The notes under the pieces: model-generated
Databases searched by the model: none
Told to the model about the DNA's origin: nothing
The model's input: the letters and a program-made list of their open reading frames with translations, nothing else
Shown: positions 24,946-33,429 of the stretch, one piece after another
Layout: each line of letters opens with the position of its first letter
How positions within the stretch are numbered: position 1 is the stretch's first letter
Made by a program: the position numbers and the translations under genes
Source of the DNA: CAZAMP01 sp964486455
GTDB lineage: Bacteria; Eisenbacteria; RBG-16-71-46; CAZAMP01
Length of the DNA stretch: 48,332 nucleotides
Direction: 5' to 3'
Assembly: GCA_964486455.1 (NCBI GenBank)
Contig: CAZAMP010000033.1
Coordinates: 1 to 48,332 of the forward strand

Positions 24946-27900
24946 CTACCGGCTGTCGCCGGTCATCACGAAGGCCGCCCAGAAGAACGGGTGGGACGAA
25001 ATGACGCCGGGGCCGAGGCCGAGATCGATATCTCCTCGGATGAACCGCCGCTTCGTTTCGGCGAGGGCGTGTCCGCGGTTCTCGGAGACGCCTCCACTGC
25101 CACGGGCAACCCCTTCATAGAAGTGCTGCATGAAGGTCGAGGTGGCCTTGCCGGAGACTTCCCACAGCGTGGCGACCACGCTTCGTGCGCCGGCGTAGGT
25201 GAATGCCCGGGTCAGGCCAATCAGTCCCTCGCCGGTGACCTCTTCCCCGAGGGCGGACGCGCACGCTGAGAGAACGATTTGATCACACGATAGTTCTAGT
25301 CCGAACACTTCTCCGATCGTGAGAAAGCCGTCGTCCCCGGTCGTGTCGTCTGAGCTGAGGATGAGCCCTGAAAACTGAGGCCGCCGCTCATTGAAGATCC
25401 CGTGCGTTGCGAAGTGAACGAGTCGGTAGTCGCCGCGCGATCCAGCTTCCTTGAGCGCCGCAAGCGTTGCACCGCGACCGTCCAACCGTCCGCTCTCACC
25501 GCTCGGGAAGAGGCTCTGAATGGCCCGCATTTCCTCCGCTGCATAGGGAAGGGGTGTCGGCGTCTCGCCCCGGAGCGCCCAGGCGTACACACTCATGTCG
25601 TCCCACGTGTGGGGCATCGTCGGATCACCCACGATCAGTAGGTTGCGTGCCCGGGGATTGGCGTCCGTCGCGCGCGCAAGTGCCAGCCGAGTGAGCGCGC
25701 TGCTCGAGGGGACGTACGCAACGTCAACACGGGAAACCAGGAACGGCAGCTCCCCAAAGCCGACATCCATAGGCCGACCGACAGTCTCCTCTGTCAGCAG
25801 CAGCTCGAACGGAACGTAGTGGAGTATTCCGTGGGGAGCGATGACGACGCGCTCGACCGCGTTCAACTCATCCGCCACCGGCTCCAAGAGCGCTTCGGAG
25901 AGTGGCCCCGCCGCCGCGACGAAGTAGGTCGGGTCCGCGCCAACAACGTTGTAGTCGGTGAGCAGGGGAAGAAGCGCGCGCGCGTCACGTTCGACGGCTT
26001 CTCTTTCGGGAAGTCGCAGAAACCGGAACGATGCGGGAGTCACAGCCCACACGTACGAGGCATCTTTCCCCAGACAATACTCGAGGAGCAACTCCCCATC
26101 CTCGAGCACACCCCGTTGCATGTCGCCGGCGGTGACGGGTCGCGGATAGCGGATCTCGCCGTAACGAGGATCCGCCTCACGGATCTCGATCTCGAGGAGT
26201 TTCAGTTCCTCTTCGAGTCGCGTGATCTCATCTCTGTTCCCCGTCGATACTTCGGGGAGCGCGCCGTCACCCTCCTCGTCGAGCGCTCCGAGCCTTGCGA
26301 GGATATCCTGCTCTCGGCGCTGAAACTCCGGATCGGCACGGAAGCGGAGGTCGATCTCAGCTTCGGTGAGTATGTCCAGAAACGAACGTGCCTTCGCCCT
26401 TTGGGCAAAGGCGAACGCACGTCGGTCAAAGCCGGCGCCCGGATCGCTGATGTGAAGCTCATACAGAAGATCGATCGTTTCTTCATACACGCCGATGCGA
26501 CCGCCGAAGGCGCCGGCCTGTAGGCGCGGCGCGCCGGCCAGTCGGCCACGCTGTTGCTCACGTAGGCCGATCACCTCCTCCAGCACCGCGAGCGCTTCGT
26601 TGGGCCGCCCTTGTTCGCGGATCATGTGGGCGCGGTAGCGAAGTGCCTCCTCCCTGACTCGGAGGATCGACTCTCCTATGCTCTCCGCTGCAGCCAGTGC
26701 TCTCTCCGCCGCGTCCCAGTCGCCCCTGGAGATGTGCGCGTACGCGAGGTGCAGATGCACGAAGGACTGTGTCGGCCCCACGTCCCCGATCTCCCTCGCC
26801 AATTCGAGGGCCTCTTTCATCGTACGGATCCCGTCTTCGACGCGACCCATGCGGTGCAGGCACCAGCCCATCTGTTCTACCGTGTGATACTCGCCCCTGC
26901 GATCGCCGGACTCTCGAAAGACCGTCCGGGCTTCTTCGAAATAGCCAAGCGCCTCCTCGTTGCGGGTGGCTTCTTGTAGGCTCGCCCCCATGTTGACGAG
27001 GCTCAGGCCCATGGTCTCCGGATTCCCAGTTTCTCTGGCCACGCGAACTCCCTCGCCGAAGACCTCGGTGGCGTTCTCGAAGTCACCCGTCAGGTAGCGA
27101 ACGTGGCCGAGATTGTTGAGCACCATGGCGAGCGCGATCCGGTTGCCGGTGCTTTCCGCCAATGCCCAGGCCGGCTTCAGGTGGCGCGTCGCACGCGAAA
27201 GCTCTCCACGATAGAGGTAGGTGCCGGCGATGCGCTGGTGACAGTCCGCGAGGGCCGCCTTGTGATCGGCGATTTCGAATCCGGAAACGGCCGCTTCGAG
27301 GTGCGCGAGGGCCGCATCGCCTTCGCCACGCCAGCGGCAAACGATGGCGAACGTCGAGTGCGCGGCGGCTTCGACCCACGGGAGGTCCAGGGCCCCCGCC
27401 TGCTCGATTGCCAGCTCCAGGTGATAGATCGCCTCATCGACCCTGTCGACGTCCTTGAGCCGGCTCGCATCCTTCAGCGCGCGACCGAGCGTTCCGTGAA
27501 GATAGGCGGTGGCCACCGGAAGGTCCGCTGCTTCGGCGAGATCGAGAGCGAGGCCAAACGAGGCGGCCGATTCCTGCCACCGTCCCAGCCGTATGAGGCT
27601 CCACCCCAGTTGCTCACGGCCGACCATCTCGCCGGCTTCATCGCCGCTGGCGACGAATAGTATGATCGCTCGGCTCAGGAGACTCTCCGCTTCGGCGTGT
27701 TTCCGATCCATGCGGCGCAGAACGCCAAGGCCGAGTGGGCCGATCCCGGACTGTGGATCGGATACTTCTCGCTGCTCGAAGTAGGCGCGTGCTTCGTCCT
27801 CGCGGTCCAGTCCCGAGAGCGCAAATGCCCAGCAGTGGGCTGCGCGGGCGTCGTCCGGATCCGTTTTCAGGATCGCCTCTGACGCCTCCGCGGCCACCGC

Positions 27901-28023
27901 GTCGTGATTGATCTGGAGGTGCTGCCACGCTCGCTCGGCGGGTGAGATCTGTGTCACCGCATGGACGGGTGGCGACCAGTTAAGCGGCAGAAACAGGATC
28001 AGCAGGAGGAATGTGCGCTTCAT
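24946..28023 (-). CDS. secreted TPR-CHAT protease-like protein (second copy)
   Basis: 1025 residues. The start at 28023 follows GAAGGAAGG and gives the signal peptide MKRTFLLLILFLPLNWSPPVHA. About a dozen TPRs fill residues ~30-550 (for example ALAMVLNNLGHVRYLTGDFE, EYHTVEQMGWCLHRMG). A short helical linker follows, then a C-terminal CHAT domain with His in FATHG (codon 25402-25404) and Cys in LSACAS (codon 25261-25263). The end HPFFWAAFVMTGDSR matches the first copy at 51-3188. Function: probable exported caspase-like peptidase whose TPRs bind a partner; substrate unknown. It is unusual in being secreted, and its frame continues past the TAG into a sorting-tail relic. It stands alone; the next upstream gene is the MFS transporter. 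Confidence 0.9.
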   Translation of the reverse strand: MKRTFLLLILFLPLNWSPPVHAVTQISPAERAWQHLQINHDAVAAEASEAILKTDPDDARAAHCWAFALSGLDREDEARAYFEQREVSDPQSGIGPLGLGVLRRMDRKHAEAESLLSRAIILFVASGDEAGEMVGREQLGWSLIRLGRWQESAASFGLALDLAEAADLPVATAYLHGTLGRALKDASRLKDVDRVDEAIYHLELAIEQAGALDLPWVEAAAHSTFAIVCRWRGEGDAALAHLEAAVSGFEIADHKAALADCHQRIAGTYLYRGELSRATRHLKPAWALAESTGNRIALAMVLNNLGHVRYLTGDFENATEVFGEGVRVARETGNPETMGLSLVNMGASLQEATRNEEALGYFEEARTVFRESGDRRGEYHTVEQMGWCLHRMGRVEDGIRTMKEALELAREIGDVGPTQSFVHLHLAYAHISRGDWDAAERALAAAESIGESILRVREEALRYRAHMIREQGRPNEALAVLEEVIGLREQQRGRLAGAPRLQAGAFGGRIGVYEETIDLLYELHISDPGAGFDRRAFAFAQRAKARSFLDILTEAEIDLRFRADPEFQRREQDILARLGALDEEGDGALPEVSTGNRDEITRLEEELKLLEIEIREADPRYGEIRYPRPVTAGDMQRGVLEDGELLLEYCLGKDASYVWAVTPASFRFLRLPEREAVERDARALLPLLTDYNVVGADPTYFVAAAGPLSEALLEPVADELNAVERVVIAPHGILHYVPFELLLTEETVGRPMDVGFGELPFLVSRVDVAYVPSSSALTRLALARATDANPRARNLLIVGDPTMPHTWDDMSVYAWALRGETPTPLPYAAEEMRAIQSLFPSGESGRLDGRGATLAALKEAGSRGDYRLVHFATHGIFNERRPQFSGLILSSDDTTGDDGFLTIGEVFGLELSCDQIVLSACASALGEEVTGEGLIGLTRAFTYAGARSVVATLWEVSGKATSTFMQHFYEGVARGSGGVSENRGHALAETKRRFIRGDIDLGLGPGVISSHPFFWAAFVMTGDSR

Positions 28024-28187
28024 CCTTCCTTCTTCGGTCGAGTCCACCCCGCGGAGAGTGACTCCTCAATGGGGGAGTGACGCGCTTTCACAATGTCACG
28101 AGTATGGGCGTGGGTAATCACCGAAACAAGATGAAAGCACTCGGAGGGAATCGACGCGCGACCGGGACACCGACCGTGCGCCGCTTG

Positions 28188-29387
28188 TCAGGAATGCTGC
28201 GGACGTGTGGCGGCTTCTCGCGCCGGCACTCGGATCCGCAGGCAAACGAAGAACCCCGCGAACGCGATCGCACCGGCAAGAATGAAGACCCACCGGTGCC
28301 CCCAGGCCTCCCAGATATAGCCCGACAAGATCGGAAGCGTCATGGCGACCGCGTGGTCGATCGTGATCCCGAGGCTCACCGAAGGTGTAATGTCCGCCGG
28401 GTCGAGCGCGATCTTCTTCAGATACGTGACGCGGGCCGCGCGTAGGCCGAAGAGAACCAGGTCCAGCACATAGGCGCCGTAGAGCCACCACAGATCATAG
28501 GGCGCCGGCAGGATATCGGAGGCGAAGCCGTAGCTCAGGCAGACGAGCAAGAGGAGAAGCTCGTCGGCGGCCAAGACGATACGCTCCCCGAGCCAGTCGA
28601 TCACGTCGCCCAGAAGCGGCCGCATCACCACACCCAGGGTAGACGAGATGAAATAGAGGAGCGCGATCGTGGAGACGGGGACATCGTGAATCGACACCAG
28701 CACCCATGTGCCGAACGCGAGAAAGATCTGCTTCCGAACTCCGAATAGCGCGCTGATCGCGTAGAAGAGCCTGTATTCGCGGCGAAAGACGATGCGCCGG
28801 GACGGCGGATCGCCGTGGCCCACCTTGAGTCGCGAGTAGAACCATCCGGAAACCAGCGCCATCGCCGCGGCGAGCAGATAGAACGTTGCGAAGTCATCGC
28901 CGCGTAGCTGCGCGATCCCGTAGACGATTCCGACGCCCATGATCGTGCCGAGGTTTCGCGCCCCACCGAGTTGTCCGAGCCGTCGGCCCTCGCCGCCCTT
29001 CCGCGCGAGCTTCAGCCCGATCGGGCCGTCGACCGCAAAGAGAATGTGATCGCCCAACGACCAGATGATGATCCACCCGATGACCGCGGCTTGGCCGGGA
29101 GAGAGGTAGCCGAGACCCAAGGCGCCCACGGCCGACAGGAACATGGCAACGCCGGCCATCTGATTCTCCCGGAGACGGAGCAACATGAGGCCCGCCACGA
29201 AGATGAGAAGAAATCCCGGAAGCTCTCGAGGGAACTCTAACCACCCCCGCGCCTCGGCACCAAAACCGTGGATCTCGGCGAGGTAGTTATTGAGGGTGGC
29301 CATGAAGATCCCGCTCGCAGCGCCGACGAAGAGTGACGCCAGCAGGATGCGAACGAGGTCCGGTCGATTGCGTAGTCTATGGAGCAT
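28188..29387 (-). CDS. major facilitator superfamily transporter
   Basis: 399 residues with about 11-12 hydrophobic segments (for example ILLASLFVGAASGIFMATLNN, AVIGWIIIWSLGDHILFAV, VFILAGAIAFAGFFVCLRI). The Gly-rich GGARNLGTIMGVGIVYGI in helix 4-5 and the basic loop LKLARKGGEGRRLGQLGG are MFS-like. No substrate-specific signature is recognised. The start at 29387 gives the shortest N-terminus before helix 1 but has only a weak ribosome site. It is divergent from the kinase gene. Confidence 0.75.
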   Translation of the reverse strand: MLHRLRNRPDLVRILLASLFVGAASGIFMATLNNYLAEIHGFGAEARGWLEFPRELPGFLLIFVAGLMLLRLRENQMAGVAMFLSAVGALGLGYLSPGQAAVIGWIIIWSLGDHILFAVDGPIGLKLARKGGEGRRLGQLGGARNLGTIMGVGIVYGIAQLRGDDFATFYLLAAAMALVSGWFYSRLKVGHGDPPSRRIVFRREYRLFYAISALFGVRKQIFLAFGTWVLVSIHDVPVSTIALLYFISSTLGVVMRPLLGDVIDWLGERIVLAADELLLLLVCLSYGFASDILPAPYDLWWLYGAYVLDLVLFGLRAARVTYLKKIALDPADITPSVSLGITIDHAVAMTLPILSGYIWEAWGHRWVFILAGAIAFAGFFVCLRIRVPAREAATRPQHS

Positions 29388-29499
29388 CAGGTGACTTTAG
29401 ATGAAGAGTTCAGCCTACAGCAAGGCATGCGAGACAGTGACAGCCGACCGTCCGCCCATTAGAATGTCCCGGTTCAAGTGAGGTGGAACGGGAGGCCCA

Positions 29500-32400
29500 A
29501 TGAGCGACAAGACGATTTCTCACTACCGGATTCTCGAGAAACTCGGCTCCGGAGGCATGGGTGAGGTTTACCTTGCCGAGGACACGCGGCTCAATCGCAA
29601 GGTCGCGCTGAAGCTCATCTCCGAGGGGCTCGCGACGAGTGACGATACCAGGCGACGCTTCATTCAGGAGGCCCAGGCGGCGTCTGCGCTCAATCATCCC
29701 CACATCCTGACCATCTACGACATCGGTTCTGAGGAGGGGCGCGACTTCATCGCGATGGAGTTTGTGGAGGGGGAGACGCTTCACGGACGGATCTTGGCAG
29801 GGGAAGCGTTCTCGGCCAGTCACACGGCCAAGATCGGAACGCAGCTGGCTTCGGCGCTGGCCAGGGCCCACGAGGCGGGGATCATTCATCGCGATCTCAA
29901 GCCGGCGAACATCATGCTTCGACCCGACGGGTACACCAAGATCCTGGACTTCGGCTTGGCGAAGCTCATCGAGCCGCCCGCAGCAGCCGCGGCGGAGGCG
30001 GAGACGATTGCCGCCGAGATGACCCGTCCGGGAGCTCTCATGGGAACTCCTCAGTACATGTCACCCGAGCAGGCCCGGGGAAAGACCGTCGATCACCGCT
30101 CGGACATCTTCAGCCTGGGCTGCGTCCTCTACGAGATGGTGACGGGCCGCAAGCCGTTTCAAGCCGACAGTGCGGTCGATACGCTCCACGCGATCATCCA
30201 CGACGCGCCGCGGCCCATGACGGGCCTCTCCCACGATGTCCCCATCGAGCTGCAGCGGATCATCGACAAGTGCATGGCGAAGGACCCCGGCGATCGCTAC
30301 CAACACACGGATGAGATCGAACTGGACCTTAGGCAATTCCATCAGAGCTTCGAGGCGTCGCGCACGTCGGTGAGCGGATCATACGCGTCGGTCTCCTCCG
30401 GCCCCTTTGCTCGGAACGAGCAGGCGGGGGGGCGAGGACGACGGCTCGCGTGGGTGCTCGGGGTGTATCTCGTTGCCGGTGCGGGGGTCATCCTTCTGAC
30501 CCGATGGCTGTCGGATCATCTCGTGCTGTCACCGCATCTGGATGACCTCGTCATCGTCGCGCTTCTCGCACTTCTCCCGGCGGTCTTTCTCTTCGGGATG
30601 GGACGCGGAGGTCCCGCTGTCGGCGGCTGGAACAAGGCTCTACGAATCGGATTTCCCGTCAATCTTCTGGCGGCGGCCGCCCTGCTGGTCTTGATCTTCG
30701 GCGGAAAAGAGCTTGGTGCCGTCACCAAGGCCGTCACCGTTCGCAACGAGCTGGGGCAAGAGATCCAGCGTGTGATCCCCAAGGCCGAGCTTCGGAAGCG
30801 ACTCGCCGTCATGTTCTTCGAAAACGACACGGGAGACAGCGCGCAGGATTGGCTTCAGTACGGTCTCTCTCTCATGGTTGTCTATGATCTCTCACAGGAT
30901 CTCTTCCTGCACCTCAATAGCGGTTTCGATCTGGCGAGCGAGATGAAAGCGGCGGGGTTCCCCTCGGGAACCGGCCTTCCGCTCACACTGAAGCGAAAGA
31001 TCGCGGATGACGAGCATCTGGACTATTTCGCTTCGGGCTCCATTGCCGTGACTGGAGAAGCGTACACGATCGAGACGACGCTGCATCAGACGAAGACCGG
31101 CAAGCTGATCGCGACGAGGTCGGTGACCGGTGAGGATCTGTTTGCGTTGGCGGATGAGATCGCGCTGCAGATCAAACGCGATCTCGACATTCCGGAGCGG
31201 CATATCGAGGAGACGAAGGACCTTCCGGCTTCCGAGATTCTCACTGAATCGATCGATGCATTCAGGCTGTTTATCGCTGGGCTGGAGGCGCTGAGGGTCG
31301 AAGACGACTGGCCTCTTGCCATTGAGCGGATTGAGCAGGCTGTAGACGAAGACCCGACGTTCGCCCTCGCAATGCTCACGTTGCAGGACGTCTATACGCT
31401 GGCCAATCAAGGGGACAAGCGCGGTCCGGTCCTCGAGCGACTCATGCAGCATCTCTACAAGCTTCCGGAGCGAGATCAGTTCCGGACGAAGGCGTCCTAC
31501 TACGGTCAGAAAGAGGAGCCCGAGAAGACGCTGGCCGTGGTCAAGATGTGGGCTGAGCTCTATCCGGAAGACGCAAACGCGCACGCCACTCTGGCGTTGA
31601 TCCATTGGACGAGAGACGAGATCGACGAATCGATTGCGAGCTACCGGCGCATCCTCGAGCTCGATCCGCAACACGGTGATGTCTACCTGCGGGTCGGTGA
31701 GCTGTGCGCGCAGAAGGGGGATTTCGAAGAGGCGCGGGCGGCCTACCAGGCCTACGCGGAGCGGTTCCCGGACAACAGAGAAGGTTTTTCCGCGCTTGCG
31801 GAGCTTCACGAGAACATGGGTGACTACGAATCGGCCAGGAGCAGTCACGAAAGGGCACTATTGGTCGATCCCGCTCACCTTCCCACCAAAATCAGCCTTG
31901 CGACGATAAGCCGCAAGATCGGTCAGTTCGACGAAGCCTTGGCGCAGTATGGAGACGCGCTCCGTGAGGCGGCGTCCGCGGAGGATAGCACCGAGGTCTT
32001 CGGCGCGATGGCGGCGCTCTACACCGCTCGGGGGCAGATCCGGGCATCCATCGCGTATGAGGATTCCGCGATGGAGCAAACGAAGAGCTACTGGCCGCCG
32101 CTGATGGTGCTGTCGGCGCGGCTGGAATACGTGCATCGATACGCGCAGGCCCAGGACGAAGAGAAGGCGTTCGAGGCGTTGGAGGAGATGTCATCGTCGC
32201 TCTCGCCTCCCCTGAACAAGTTCGTGGCATTCGGATACATCGCCACGTATCTGGAGCTGGAGGACGCGGAGAAGGCGGAAGAGCTGCTCGGAGAGGCCGA
32301 GGAGACGGTCCAGGCGTTTCAGATGGAGTTGCTGCGCTTTCAGATGTTCCACTACGCAGGCAGAATAGACGAGATCAACGGCCGATATTCTGAAGCGATA

Positions 32401-32709
32401 GAAAACTACGAGAAGGAACTACAGCTTAGGCCAACGCAAATACACACGAACCGTCTCATCGGCAGGTGCTACCGCAAGCTCGGACGATACGAGGATGCGA
32501 AGGCCTCGCTGGACGAGGTTCTCGACGTTCTGCCGTTCGACGCCCAGACTCACTACGAAATGGCGCTCGTGTATTCGGATATGGGCCGACGTGAAAAGGG
32601 GTGGGAGCATTTGCGGACGGCGCTTCGGGTGTGGGAAGACGCCGATCGAACGTACAAGCCCGCCATAAGAGCACGGGCGACACTCAAGGAATGGGAGTCC
32701 ACTTCATAG
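29500..32709 (+). CDS. transmembrane Ser/Thr protein kinase with TolB-like domain and TPRs
   Basis: 1069 residues, from the ATG at 29500 after CGGGAGG. Residues ~9-280 are a PknB-type kinase: glycine loop GSGGMGEVY, Lys38 in VALKL, HRD at 130-132 (IHRDLKPANIM), DFG at 150-152, then GTPQYMSPEQ. All catalytic residues are present, so it should be active. A linker leads to three membrane helices at ~315-336, 348-367 and 383-400. Residues ~420-570 (LAVMFFENDTGDSAQDWLQYGLS ... GSIAVTGEAYTIETTL) form a TolB/FlgO-like domain common in such kinases. About ten TPRs fill the rest. The odd number of helices puts kinase and TPR parts on opposite sides of the membrane. The next gene starts directly after its stop. 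Confidence 0.92.
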   Translation: MSDKTISHYRILEKLGSGGMGEVYLAEDTRLNRKVALKLISEGLATSDDTRRRFIQEAQAASALNHPHILTIYDIGSEEGRDFIAMEFVEGETLHGRILAGEAFSASHTAKIGTQLASALARAHEAGIIHRDLKPANIMLRPDGYTKILDFGLAKLIEPPAAAAAEAETIAAEMTRPGALMGTPQYMSPEQARGKTVDHRSDIFSLGCVLYEMVTGRKPFQADSAVDTLHAIIHDAPRPMTGLSHDVPIELQRIIDKCMAKDPGDRYQHTDEIELDLRQFHQSFEASRTSVSGSYASVSSGPFARNEQAGGRGRRLAWVLGVYLVAGAGVILLTRWLSDHLVLSPHLDDLVIVALLALLPAVFLFGMGRGGPAVGGWNKALRIGFPVNLLAAAALLVLIFGGKELGAVTKAVTVRNELGQEIQRVIPKAELRKRLAVMFFENDTGDSAQDWLQYGLSLMVVYDLSQDLFLHLNSGFDLASEMKAAGFPSGTGLPLTLKRKIADDEHLDYFASGSIAVTGEAYTIETTLHQTKTGKLIATRSVTGEDLFALADEIALQIKRDLDIPERHIEETKDLPASEILTESIDAFRLFIAGLEALRVEDDWPLAIERIEQAVDEDPTFALAMLTLQDVYTLANQGDKRGPVLERLMQHLYKLPERDQFRTKASYYGQKEEPEKTLAVVKMWAELYPEDANAHATLALIHWTRDEIDESIASYRRILELDPQHGDVYLRVGELCAQKGDFEEARAAYQAYAERFPDNREGFSALAELHENMGDYESARSSHERALLVDPAHLPTKISLATISRKIGQFDEALAQYGDALREAASAEDSTEVFGAMAALYTARGQIRASIAYEDSAMEQTKSYWPPLMVLSARLEYVHRYAQAQDEEKAFEALEEMSSSLSPPLNKFVAFGYIATYLELEDAEKAEELLGEAEETVQAFQMELLRFQMFHYAGRIDEINGRYSEAIENYEKELQLRPTQIHTNRLIGRCYRKLGRYEDAKASLDEVLDVLPFDAQTHYEMALVYSDMGRREKGWEHLRTALRVWEDADRTYKPAIRARATLKEWESTS

Positions 32710-33375
32710 ATGAGACGGAAGCGAAAGGCAGAGGCGAAAGAGCTGCTAGCAGCGAGAGACACGGATGGTCTACTGGAATGGTCGCGGCACGCGTCGGGGG
32801 CGTTGGATATTCTCTTTTCCCTGACCCACGCTCCAGACGAGCGCATGGTCTGGAGGGCGATTGAGGCCAACGGCAAAGTGGCCGCGGAGGTTTGGAAGGA
32901 TCGTCCGGAGAGAGTGAGAGATCATCTCCGCCGCATGCTCTGGCTCATGAGCGACGAATCGGGCGGCCTGGGCTGGTACGCGACCGAGGTCATCGCCGAA
33001 GTGCTGCACGAGGTCCCGGAGCTCGTCGAGGAGTTCGGACAGCTGCTTCCTCACTACCTCGTCGAGGAGCCGTTCGAGCGCGGGGCCCATTTCGGGCTTG
33101 CACGCGTGGGTCACCTGATGCCGCGGGTCATCGAGAAGGCCCGGAAGGCGTTGGAACGATCGATCGGCGACGCGGATCCCGTGATTCGTTTCCATGCGAT
33201 TCGCGCCCTCGCTATTGTCGGTAAGAGCGCCTGCGCTGATCTGGCGAGTGAGCTGGTCGATGACCGGACCGAGATTCGTCTCTATGACTTTGCGAGCGGG
33301 GAGCTGTACACGACCAGTCCTGCCGAAGCAGCCCGCGAGATTCTCGGTTCCGATTCGAATCACGCGAGCGCCTAA
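32710..33375 (+). CDS. HEAT-like helical protein (DVU0298-like), cotranscribed with the kinase
   Basis: 221 residues, beginning at the ATG that touches the kinase stop (TAG-ATG). The cytoplasmic, all-helical sequence has degenerate ~35-residue repeats: DILFSLTHAPDERMVWRAIE, HLRRMLWLMSDESGGLGWYA, RSIGDADPVIRFHAIRALAI. The segment LRRxxWLxSDESGGxxW is one I associate, from memory, with DVU0298-type HEAT proteins of sulfate reducers and other bacteria. No catalytic function is known; such repeats usually mediate protein binding, so a kinase partner or substrate is plausible (inference from zero spacing). Confidence 0.75.
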   Translation: MRRKRKAEAKELLAARDTDGLLEWSRHASGALDILFSLTHAPDERMVWRAIEANGKVAAEVWKDRPERVRDHLRRMLWLMSDESGGLGWYATEVIAEVLHEVPELVEEFGQLLPHYLVEEPFERGAHFGLARVGHLMPRVIEKARKALERSIGDADPVIRFHAIRALAIVGKSACADLASELVDDRTEIRLYDFASGELYTTSPAEAAREILGSDSNHASA

Positions 33376-33429
33376 CCATCCCCTCGTGAGACGAGGCCGG
33401 CTCCGCGAGCCAACGTGCTACAATACCGC

